DNA of 64,000 nucleotides from contig CAWJUU010000005.1 of NCBI GenBank assembly GCA_963846165.1, positions 620,001 through 684,000 of the forward strand, given 5' to 3'. The stretch comes from WHSW01 sp963846165 (lineage in GTDB: Bacteria > Actinomycetota > Thermoleophilia > Solirubrobacterales > 70-9). The notes under the pieces were generated by a model. That model saw nothing but the letters and a program-made list of their open reading frames with translations, did not search any database and had not been told where the DNA came from. The translations under genes were made by a program, and so were the position numbers. Positions 1 through 7,815 of this stretch are shown in pieces (positions within the stretch are counted from its first letter, which is position 1; each line of letters opens with the position of its first letter).

Positions 1-233
1 TCGACCACCGCCACCGGCACCTCGCCGAGCTTCTCGGCCAGCTCCGGCTCGTCGTCGAGCAGGTCGAGGAGCCGGTTCGCGCAGGCGAGGCCCGCCGGGC
101 CGCCGCCGACGATCGCCACCCCGACCTCGATCCGCTCCTCCTCGGGATCGGTCGGCGCCGTGATCAGGCTGCGCTCGTCGAACGGAGGCGGGTACTTCTG
201 CGGCTCGACTGCTGCTCCGGACGGTGGTGTCAT
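1..233 (-). CDS. FAD-dependent oxidoreductase, ETF-quinone oxidoreductase-like (partial, N-terminus only)
   Basis: Only the first 77 or so codons lie in the window; the gene runs off the left edge. The ATG is at 233, seven bases after the etfA stop, so the two are probably cotranscribed. After a polar lead of about 35 residues comes a Rossmann FAD-binding motif, GGGPAGLACA, near residues 43-52. Directly downstream of etfBA, an FAD protein of this type is most likely the ETF:quinone oxidoreductase (FixC-like) that takes electrons from reduced ETF into the membrane quinone pool. The diagnostic 4Fe-4S C-terminal domain lies outside the window. A geranylgeranyl-reductase-type flavoprotein remains possible. 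Confidence 0.7.
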   Translation of the reverse strand, partial: MTPPSGAAVEPQKYPPPFDERSLITAPTDPEEERIEVGVAIVGGGPAGLACANRLLDLLDDEPELAEKLGEVPVAVV

Positions 234-240
234 CGAGCGG

Positions 241-1221
241 TCAGCCGGCCCGTTTCGCTTTCAGCGCTTCGGTCAGCTTCGGCAGGATCTTGTGCAGGTC
301 GCCGACCACCCCGAGGTCGCAGAACTCGAAGATCGGGGCGTTCGGGTCCTTGTTGACGGCGAGGATGTTCTCGGAGTTCTGCATCCCGACCTTGTGCTGG
401 ATCGCGCCCGAGATCCCGGCCGCGAGGTAGAGCTTCGGCGCAACCGTCTTGCCGGTCTGGCCGATCTGTGCTGCGTAGGGATACCAGCCGGCGTCGACGA
501 CCGCGCGGGTGGCGGCGACGGCGCCCCCGAGCGCCTCGGCGAGGTCCTCGGCGAGCTTGAAGTTGTCCTTCTCGCCGAGGCCGCGACCGCCGCCGACGAG
601 GATCTCCGCGTCCTCGATGTTGACGTCGGCGCCCCGCTGCTCGCCACGCTGGCGCATGCGGGCCTTGGTCGACCAATCCGAGAGCTCGACCTCGACCTCG
701 ACCACCTCGGCCTGGCCGCTGCCGCCCTCTGCGATGTCGAAGGCGTTCAGCCGGCCGATGATGATCCCGGGCTCGCCGACGTAGCCGACGTCGACGATCG
801 CGGAGTCCTGGAGCACGGGTCGCTCGGCGACGAGCTTGCCGTCGACGGCCTTGACCGCGGTCACCTCCATGGTCACGCCGGCGTCCAGCCTCGCGGTCAA
901 GCCGGCGCCGATCTCGAACCCGAGCAGGCCGCCGCCGAAGAGCGCGTAGGAGTACCCCTCGTCGCGAATGACGGACGCCATGACGTCGACGACCGGCTGC
1001 GCGAGGCCCTCCGGCACCGCCTTGGCGCGGTGGACCTTGCTCGCGCCGTAGGCGCCGAGGCCCGCCGCGGCCTCGTCGGAGACGTCGCCGACGACGACCA
1101 CGCCCGCCTCGGAACCGAGCTCGCCGGCGAGCTTCGCCGCCTCCGAGATCGCCCCGAGGGAGTTCTTGTTGAAGTCGCCCTCGTCGTCGTGGAGGGCGTA
1201 GACCAGGATTCCACCGGACAC
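241..1221 (-). CDS. etfA: Electron transfer flavoprotein alpha subunit
   Basis: A 326-residue protein of normal EtfA length. The N-terminal half is the ETF alpha/beta Rossmann domain (ILVYALHDDEGDFNKNSLGA at the start). The C-terminal third is the FAD domain, with GGGRGLG and the signature AGISGAIQHKVGM about 60 residues from the end. EtfA pairs with EtfB to accept electrons from acyl-CoA dehydrogenases. It lies 59 bases downstream of etfB on the same strand and just before the flavoprotein that should reoxidise it, giving an etfB-etfA-oxidoreductase operon. No truncation or frame problem is seen. Confidence 0.96.
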   Translation of the reverse strand: MSGGILVYALHDDEGDFNKNSLGAISEAAKLAGELGSEAGVVVVGDVSDEAAAGLGAYGASKVHRAKAVPEGLAQPVVDVMASVIRDEGYSYALFGGGLLGFEIGAGLTARLDAGVTMEVTAVKAVDGKLVAERPVLQDSAIVDVGYVGEPGIIIGRLNAFDIAEGGSGQAEVVEVEVELSDWSTKARMRQRGEQRGADVNIEDAEILVGGGRGLGEKDNFKLAEDLAEALGGAVAATRAVVDAGWYPYAAQIGQTGKTVAPKLYLAAGISGAIQHKVGMQNSENILAVNKDPNAPIFEFCDLGVVGDLHKILPKLTEALKAKRAG

Positions 1222-1280
1222 TTAGAACACCTGCCTTGCCAGGCGGGCAAACATGCTTTCGCGCCTTGCGTCGCTCACCA

Positions 1281-2072
1281 TCAGAGCAGCTTCCTTTCGT
1301 CCATCCAAGCGACGATCTTGGAGACCGTCTCATTGGTGTCCTCGTCCTCGAACACCTCGCCGGACTCTTTCTGCGGCGGCGAATTGATCTCGAGCACCTG
1401 CGTCTTCGAGCCGCCCTCGCCCACCTGCCCGGCCTCGATCCCGACGTCGCCGGTGGCCTTGGTGTCGAGCGGCTTCTTCTTCGCCCCCATGATCGCCTTC
1501 AGCGATGGGTAGCGCGGCTCGTTGATCGCGTCACCGACCGAGATCACCGCGGGCAGGTCGATCTCGACCGTGTCGTAGCCGTATTCGGCCTGGCGCTCGC
1601 AGACGAGCTTTGAGTCCTCGATCTCGATCTTGATCACCTGGGTCAGCGAAGGCATCTTCAGGTGGTCGGCGACTACGGCGCCGATCGTGTAGCACTCGCC
1701 GTCGTCGGACTGCTGGCCGAGCAGGACCAGATCGGGCTGCTCGGACCCGAGCAGCTTCGCAAGCGCGTAGCCGGTGGCGCAGACGTCGGAGCCCTCGAGC
1801 GCTGCGTCGGTGAGGTGCAGCGAGCGGTCGGCGCCGAGCGCGACGGCCTTGTGCAACGCCCGCACGGCGGTCTCCGGGCCCATGGTCACGGCGATGATCT
1901 CGTCCACTTCGGCATTGCCGCCCTCGCGGATCTGCATCGCCGCTTCGATGCCGTGGGTATCGAACGGGTTCAGGTTCTTCTCGCCTGAGCGGTCGAGCCG
2001 CTTCGTCCCGGGGTCGATCCGCTTCTGCACAGCGGCGTCCGGGACCTCCTTGACGAGACAGCAAATCTTCAA
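1281..2072 (-). CDS. etfB: Electron transfer flavoprotein beta subunit
   Basis: The start chosen is the TTG at 2072, preceded by a strong AAGGAGG seven bases upstream, which gives 263 residues beginning LKICCLVKEVPD. The frame continues 11 codons further to an ATG at 2105, but that extension has no ribosome site and would carry non-homologous residues. The AMP-binding motif region of EtfB is visible (TMGPETAVRALHKAVALGAD, then DLVLLGQQSDDGE). It forms the AMP-containing half of the ETF heterodimer and opens the etf operon. A short palindrome at 2,116-2,129 lies just upstream and may control it. Confidence 0.95.
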   Translation of the reverse strand: MKICCLVKEVPDAAVQKRIDPGTKRLDRSGEKNLNPFDTHGIEAAMQIREGGNAEVDEIIAVTMGPETAVRALHKAVALGADRSLHLTDAALEGSDVCATGYALAKLLGSEQPDLVLLGQQSDDGECYTIGAVVADHLKMPSLTQVIKIEIEDSKLVCERQAEYGYDTVEIDLPAVISVGDAINEPRYPSLKAIMGAKKKPLDTKATGDVGIEAGQVGEGGSKTQVLEINSPPQKESGEVFEDEDTNETVSKIVAWMDERKLL

Positions 2073-2115
2073 GTCGAGGCCTCCTTCGGGGTGAGCGGCG
2101 GGCATCTTAGCGGAC

Positions 2116-2129
2116 TGACTGACGAGTCA
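2116..2129. promoter_or_regulatory. Palindrome TGACT-N4-AGTCA upstream of etfB, candidate TetR/FadR-type operator
   Basis: TGACT, four bases (GACG), then AGTCA form a perfect 5+5 inverted repeat in the gap between the icmB stop and the etfB start. TetR-family fatty-acid regulators often bind TGAC/GTCA-type half sites, so this could couple etfBA expression to acyl-CoA supply. No regulator gene lies next to it. The assignment rests on position and symmetry only. Confidence 0.35.
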
Positions 2130-2148
2130 ATCGGGTTGCTTTTCATGC

Positions 2149-2562
2149 TCAGGTCTTGAGCCGATCGCCGACTGCGTCGCGAATGAACTCGACGATCGCG
2201 TCGGTCGGCGCGCCGGGGGTGAAGACCTCGGCGACTCCGAGCGCCTTCAGCTCGGGCACGTCGTCAGCGGGGATCGTGCCGCCGACGGTGATCACCACGT
2301 CGGTCACGTCCTGGTCGCGCAGCAGCTCGATGACCCGCGGGACGAGCGTCATGTGGGCGCCCGAGAGGATCGAGAGGCCGACCGCGTCGGCGTCCTCCTG
2401 GATCACCGTCGCGGCGATCTGGTCGGGGGTCTGGTGCAGGCCCGTGTAGATCACCTCCATGCCGGCGTCGCGAAGCGCACGGGCGATGATCTTCGCGCCG
2501 CGATCATGGCCGTCGAGTCCGGGCTTGGCCACAACGACGCGGATCTTGCGCCCCTCGTTCAT
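2149..2562 (-). CDS. icmB: B12-binding small subunit of acyl-CoA mutase (isobutyryl-CoA mutase type)
   Basis: A 137-residue stand-alone cobalamin-binding domain, the same size as characterised IcmB. It has the base-off/His-on B12 signature DGHDRG at residues 18-23 (the His ligates cobalt), then the SILSGAH and VGGTIP motifs of the family. It completes the large subunit encoded at 3,066-4,724, from which a DUF2188 gene and a response-regulator stub separate it. The full enzyme isomerises a carbon-skeleton acyl-CoA by a radical mechanism. Residues in the large subunit favour isobutyryl-CoA over methylmalonyl-CoA. Confidence 0.9.
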   Translation of the reverse strand: MNEGRKIRVVVAKPGLDGHDRGAKIIARALRDAGMEVIYTGLHQTPDQIAATVIQEDADAVGLSILSGAHMTLVPRVIELLRDQDVTDVVITVGGTIPADDVPELKALGVAEVFTPGAPTDAIVEFIRDAVGDRLKT

Positions 2563-2582
2563 CGCACCGGAGCGTAGACCAG

Positions 2583-2714
2583 CTACTCGGGATCGAGCAC
2601 CGCCGCGACCCGCTCGAGCAGCTCCTGGGACGAGAACGGCTGCTTGATGTAGTCGCTCGCGCCCGCCTCGTAGCCCCGGTTCACCGCCGCGAGCCTATCG
2701 CGGGCGTCAGCTAC
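2583..2714 (-). pseudogene. C-terminal stub of a response-regulator receiver domain
   Basis: This short frame has no good start and encodes the last part of a REC domain: GYEAGASDYIKQPFSSQELL, then RVAAVLDPE and a TAG stop. The K of the YIKQPF motif is the conserved REC lysine, and the alpha5 helix follows. The phospho-acceptor aspartate and about 80 N-terminal residues are missing. Upstream the frame closes at a TGA inside the 3' end of the DUF2188 gene. It looks like what is left after that gene replaced the front of a regulator by deletion or insertion. Confidence 0.65.
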
Positions 2715-3018
2715 CGAACCCGGTCAGCGCACCGGTCAGCGCCAGGACGACGATCAGGAGCGTGATCGCGACCAGCAGGCCTCCGAGCGCGAGGAAGGCC
2801 GGTCGCATGCCCTGACGTGCGTCGTCGATCGCATGGACCTCATCCGTCGCAACCACGACGGGCGCATCGCCTTGATCGCCGACGCGATCCTCGTGCGCCC
2901 GGATCCGGGCGGCCGCCTCCGCCTCCTCCTTGGTCGGATGATTGGACATCGCGGAATCCTCGTCCTCGCGGACGACATCCCAGCCGTCGATCGCGTTCGG
3001 AACGACCTTGATCGCCAT
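2707..3018 (-). CDS. DUF2188-like small protein with C-terminal membrane anchor
   Basis: A 103-residue protein. The N-terminal 45 residues (IKVVPNAIDGWDVV, then HPTKEEAEAAARI) match the DUF2188 pattern, a small domain of unknown role with an internal 'TKEEA' helix. The last 30 residues form one hydrophobic helix (LALGGLLVAITLLIVVLALT), so it is probably tail-anchored with the DUF facing the cytoplasm. It sits 47 bases downstream of icmA on the same strand. Nothing links it to the mutase beyond position. Confidence 0.7.
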   Translation of the reverse strand: MAIKVVPNAIDGWDVVREDEDSAMSNHPTKEEAEAAARIRAHEDRVGDQGDAPVVVATDEVHAIDDARQGMRPAFLALGGLLVAITLLIVVLALTGALTGFGS

Positions 3019-3065
3019 GCTCGGGGGATACCCGGCGACCAGGCGACGAAACGGATGCCGGGAGC

Positions 3066-4724
3066 TCAGAACTGCGGCTGCTCGGTGTAGGTGCCGAACA
3101 CGCCCTGAAGCGCCGCGACCATCTCGCCCTCGGAGGCGCGAACCCTCGCAGCGGCAATGAAGCGGGGCATCAGATTGGCGCCCTCAGAGGCCGCTTGCGC
3201 GAGCTCTGAAAGCGCGTAGTCGACCTGGCCCTGGTCGCGCTCGGACTTGGTCCGCGCCAGGCGCGCCTTCTGGCGCGATTCGGCGGCCGGGTCCGGGCGG
3301 TGGATCTCGGTCAGCTCGTCGTCGGCGACCCGGTAGTCGTTGACCCCGACGACGATCCGTTGCCCCGAGTCGACCTCGCGCTGGTATTGGAACGCCGCGT
3401 CGGCGATCTCGCGCTGGGGAAAGCCCGTCTTGATCGCCTCGACCATGCCGCCGAGCTCGTCGATGCGGGCGAAGTACTCGTAGGCGGCCGCCTCGAGCTC
3501 GTCGGTGAGCTTCTCGACGAAATAGGCCCCGCCGAGCGGGTCGGCGGTGTTGGTGACCCCGGTCTCGTGTGCGATCACCTGTTGGGTGCGCAGTGCGATC
3601 CGCACCGCCTCGGCGGTCGGCAGCGCGAGCGCCTCGTCGAACGAGTTCGTGTGCAGCGACTGGGTCCCGCCGAGCACCCCGGCAAGGGCCTCGATCGTCG
3701 TTCGCACGATGTTGACCAGCGGCTGCTGGGCGGTCAGCGAGACCCCGGCGGTCTGGGTGTGGAAGCGCATCATCTGCGAGCGCTCGTCGCGGGCACCGTA
3801 GGTGTCGCGCATCTCACGCGCCCAGATCCGGCGCGCGGCGCGGTACTTGGCGATCTCCTCGAAGAAGTCGATGTGCGCGTTAAAGAAGAAGGAGAGGCGG
3901 GGGGCGAACTCGTCAACGGCCAGGCCGCGCTCGATCGCGCGCTCGACGTAGGTGAAGCCGTCCTTGAGCGTGAAGGCGAGCTCCTGGGCCGCGGTCGAGC
4001 CCGCCTCGCGGATGTGGTAGCCGGAGATCGAGATCGGGTGCCAGCGCGGCATCTCGGTCGAGCACCACTCGACCATGTCGGTGACCATGCCCATCGCCGG
4101 CTCGATCGGGAAGCACCACTCCTTCTGGGCGATGTACTCCTTCAGGATGTCGGTCTGGATCGTGCCCCCGAGCCGATCGGCGGAGATGCCGTTCTCCTCG
4201 GCGGCGACGACGTAGAAGGCGAGCAGGATCGCCGCCGGGGCATTGATCGTCATCGAGACGGTCACCTGGTCAAGCGGGATGCCTGAGAACAGGGTCTCCA
4301 TGTCGTCGACGGTGTCGAGCGCAACGCCCTCGACGCCGACCTCGCCGAGCGAGCGGGCGTGGTCGGAGTCGAGCCCCATCAGGGTCGGCATGTCGAAGGC
4401 GGTCGAGAGCCCCATCTGGCCGTGCTCGAGCAGGTATCGGAAGCGCTCGTTGGTCTCCTCGACGGTGCCGAAGCCGGCGAACTGGCGCATCGTCCACAGC
4501 CGCCCGCGGTACATCGACGGATGGATGCCTCGGGTGAACGGGAACTCGCCGGGATGGCCGAGGCGCTCTGAGTAGTCGAACCCGGGCAGCTCCTCCTGGG
4601 TGTAGAGCGGCTCGATCGGGTGCCCGGAGACGGTCTCGAACAGCGCCTCGCGCTCGGGCGCGCGCTCATAGAGCTCCTCCCGCCACTGGTGCGCGCGGCG
4701 CCGCGCTTCGGGCTCGATCGCCAT
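3066..4724 (-). CDS. icmA: Acyl-CoA mutase large subunit, isobutyryl-CoA mutase type
   Basis: A 552-residue catalytic TIM-barrel subunit of the B12-dependent mutase family without its own cobalamin domain, close to the 566 residues of known IcmA. The catalytic His lies in SGYHIREAG (His237). Two substrate-selecting positions can be read by alignment to P. shermanii methylmalonyl-CoA mutase. Tyr89 is replaced by Phe82 (TMRQFAGFG) and Arg207 by Gln200 (EYIAQKEW), the pair described for isobutyryl-CoA mutase (Phe80/Gln198). It should therefore interconvert isobutyryl- and n-butyryl-CoA rather than methylmalonyl- and succinyl-CoA. Its partner icmB is downstream, and a MeaB-type GTPase lies at 20.7 kb. 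Confidence 0.88.
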   Translation of the reverse strand: MAIEPEARRRAHQWREELYERAPEREALFETVSGHPIEPLYTQEELPGFDYSERLGHPGEFPFTRGIHPSMYRGRLWTMRQFAGFGTVEETNERFRYLLEHGQMGLSTAFDMPTLMGLDSDHARSLGEVGVEGVALDTVDDMETLFSGIPLDQVTVSMTINAPAAILLAFYVVAAEENGISADRLGGTIQTDILKEYIAQKEWCFPIEPAMGMVTDMVEWCSTEMPRWHPISISGYHIREAGSTAAQELAFTLKDGFTYVERAIERGLAVDEFAPRLSFFFNAHIDFFEEIAKYRAARRIWAREMRDTYGARDERSQMMRFHTQTAGVSLTAQQPLVNIVRTTIEALAGVLGGTQSLHTNSFDEALALPTAEAVRIALRTQQVIAHETGVTNTADPLGGAYFVEKLTDELEAAAYEYFARIDELGGMVEAIKTGFPQREIADAAFQYQREVDSGQRIVVGVNDYRVADDELTEIHRPDPAAESRQKARLARTKSERDQGQVDYALSELAQAASEGANLMPRFIAAARVRASEGEMVAALQGVFGTYTEQPQF

Positions 4725-4771
4725 GGAATCAGTCTAAATGCGGCGTGAGCCGGGTTCGCGAGATCGGGCTA

Positions 4772-5056
4772 GTGGCGTTCCGCTCGGGCCGGGGCGGGAC
4801 GCGAGGCGGGGTTCGTTTGCAGTGAGGGGAGGGAGTTGGCGCCGGCGCTTTCGGTCGGCCTCGAGGTCACCAACCTCGGCCTCGATGCCTCGCCAAGCTC
4901 TGACGGCGGGTTAGTGCTCTATGACGACAACAACCTCGGTCTCGACGCCGAGTGACTATTGACGTCGGGGTTTGTGACCTGCGCTCGCACCCACACCCTC
5001 CTTCACTGCCAACGAACCCGGCCCCGCGCCCGGCGAGGGCCCGAGCGGAACGCCAC
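4772..5056. repeat. TIR repeat family, copy 1 (285 bp, perfect 19-bp terminal inverted repeats)
   Basis: The element starts GTGGCGTTCCGCTCGGGCC and ends with the exact reverse complement. Symmetry continues inward less perfectly for about 60 bp on each side (GGGTTCGTTTGCAGTGAGG against its complement near 5,000). The reverse complement of this copy matches copy 3 along most of its length, including the identical 20-mer GGCCGACCGAAAGCGCCGGC. The core could encode LVLYDDNNLGLDAE followed by a stop, and copy 3 encodes LLLYSDNNLGLNAE at the same place. It fills the 400-bp gap upstream of icmA; no other gene is seen there. Confidence 0.8.
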
Positions 5057-5140
5057 CCGCCTCGATCTACCTGGAACGGGGAGGTTCCGCGGTGCCGGGC
5101 CGGCGCGTCGCGGGCGGCAAGCGCGGTTCCGCGGAACCGC

Positions 5141-5638
5141 TCAGCCGGCGTCCGGCGCCGGTCCGAGCCGGTCGAGAACCGAGAGCACCGCCTGCGTGTT
5201 GGCTCGGATCGACTCGCGCATGTCGCGGATCGAGGCCGTGATCTCGGCCGAGCGCTCGTTGCTCTGCTTGATGCTGGCGTCGATGTCCACTAGAGCATCG
5301 ATGAAGACCCGCTCGCTTGTCTTGCCGCGCTCGAGGAGCTGCTGGTGGCGCTGCGCGCCACGCCAGGTGGTGACGCCCTCGACGTCGACGTTGTCCTTGA
5401 TCGCGATCGGGACCCCGAGCAACGGCGCCTGCTCACCCTCAGCGCGGCGCGCGTCCGCCGCGCCGGCATCGGCGAGCGCGCGCTCGCCGAGCACCTCGGT
5501 GAACGCGTTGAGCTCCGGGTTGAGGTGCTCGATCCGCTCCAGGTAGAGCTCGACCAGCTCGCGCGAGGAGACGTCCCCGCCGCGGATCAGCTTCGCCTGG
5601 TGCGCAATGCCCGCGAACGCGAGGTCCTCTCCGTCCAC
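5141..5638 (-). pseudogene. Amidase-signature enzyme fragment fused in frame to an unrelated coiled-coil tail
   Basis: A 165-residue frame with a GTG start at 5638. Residues 1-95 are the start of a GatA-like amidase, ending in PIAIKDNVDVEGVTTWRGA with the catalytic Lys81. The Ser-cis-Ser region and about 360 further residues are absent. After residue 95 the sequence changes to a helical, charged tail (ASIKQSNERSAEITASIRDM) with no resemblance to amidases. It cannot be an active amidase. It overlaps the HAD gene by 52 bases. The likely origin is a deletion joining two genes; whether the fusion is translated is unknown. Confidence 0.7.
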
Positions 5639-6393
5639 GGGCCAATCCTATGCCCGAGCAGCCCCGCGACCACCAGGGCGACGGTGAAGCCGGCGAGGGC
5701 GAGCCGGCGCCCCAGCTTCTCGAATCGCATCACGCGCCATTCCTGATCGCGCGCGATCCTCGCCAGCTCTTCGTCGGGGTTGACGACGACTGCGGTGCCC
5801 ACCGCGCGCAGCATCGGCAGATCGGAGACCGAGTCCGAGTAGGCATAGGACGCCTCGAGGTCGATCTCGTGCTCAGCCGCGAACCGGCGCATCGCCTCGA
5901 CCTTGCCCTCGCCGTACATGAACGCGCCGCCGAGCTCACCGGTGAACAGACCGTCGTCACCGATCTCGTAGGTGGTCCCGATGCCCCCGTCCATGTAGAG
6001 GATGCGGGCGAGGATCTGGACCAGCTCATCGCCGGCGGCGCTGACGATGAAGGTCTGCCGGCCGGCGTCCTGGTGCGCGTAGACCTCCTCGAGCATCTCG
6101 GGATAGATCCGCGGCAGCACCCCGACCAGGACCTCGGGCGCCAGGCGCGCGATCTGGCGCGCCGAGGTCCCGCGAAAGACCTCCTTGATCTCGGCGAGCA
6201 GCTTCTCGGTCGCCTCGTCGGTCGCGCCACGGAGGCGAAAGCGCATCGCGTCGACCCCCCAGCGCGCCATCTGGCGCCGGCTGATCACCCCGGCCTTGGC
6301 AGCGGCCCGCGCCCAGGGCAGCCCCGACGACCCCGCGATCAGGGTCCGGTCCAAGTCGAAGAAGGCCGCCGCCTGATCCATGTCGTCCACCAA
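5587..6393 (-). CDS. HAD-superfamily IB phosphatase (SerB-like) with C-terminal membrane helix
   Basis: A 268-residue protein. Motif I, FFDLDRTLI, is at residues 11-19 (nucleophile Asp, general acid Asp). Motif II is the Ser of FIVSAAGDE, and motif IV is YSDSVSDLPML near residue 190. This layout is the HAD-IB subfamily of phosphoserine-phosphatase-like enzymes. A hydrophobic stretch LALAGFTVALVVAGLL near the C-terminus suggests membrane attachment. The substrate is not predictable; family members act on phosphoserine, lysophosphatidate or other small phosphomonoesters. Confidence 0.85.
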   Translation of the reverse strand: MVDDMDQAAAFFDLDRTLIAGSSGLPWARAAAKAGVISRRQMARWGVDAMRFRLRGATDEATEKLLAEIKEVFRGTSARQIARLAPEVLVGVLPRIYPEMLEEVYAHQDAGRQTFIVSAAGDELVQILARILYMDGGIGTTYEIGDDGLFTGELGGAFMYGEGKVEAMRRFAAEHEIDLEASYAYSDSVSDLPMLRAVGTAVVVNPDEELARIARDQEWRVMRFEKLGRRLALAGFTVALVVAGLLGHRIGPWTERTSRSRALRTRRS

Positions 6394-6516
6394 ACGGACC
6401 CGAAAACCAAGCCTGGCTAGGACGCAGTCCGATCGACGAAGCGAGCGTAGCCATGTCCGACGTGAGCGAGACGATCGGGCGAGGACAACGCCAGGCGCGG
6501 GTTTGCAGGGTCCGCG

Positions 6517-7701
<1,185 letters not shown>

Positions 7702-7754
7702 CGGGGCCTTTCTGTCTTGGGCGGTCGCAGGAACCGCGGAGATGCTCGGCGAAT

Positions 7755-7786
7755 GCTAGATGGTCGATCTCGGGATCGGCCGTCTA
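7755..7786. promoter_or_regulatory. 32-bp inverted repeat in the thiolase-pepA divergent promoter region
   Basis: Arms CTAGATGGTCGATC and GATCGGCCGTCTAG (12 of 14 paired) flank a TCGG loop. There is no T-run after it, so it is not a classical terminator. It lies 54 bases before the thiolase start and 30 bases before pepA. It could be an operator serving both genes or an RNA hairpin in the thiolase leader. Confidence 0.45.
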
Positions 7787-7815
7787 GATGACCACCGTGA
7801 CTAGACTCGCGGCCC

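Noticed and set aside
3066..4724. Methylmalonyl-CoA mutase large subunit
   Set aside because: The residues at the two specificity positions are Phe and Gln rather than Tyr and Arg, and the subunits are split as in isobutyryl-CoA mutase.
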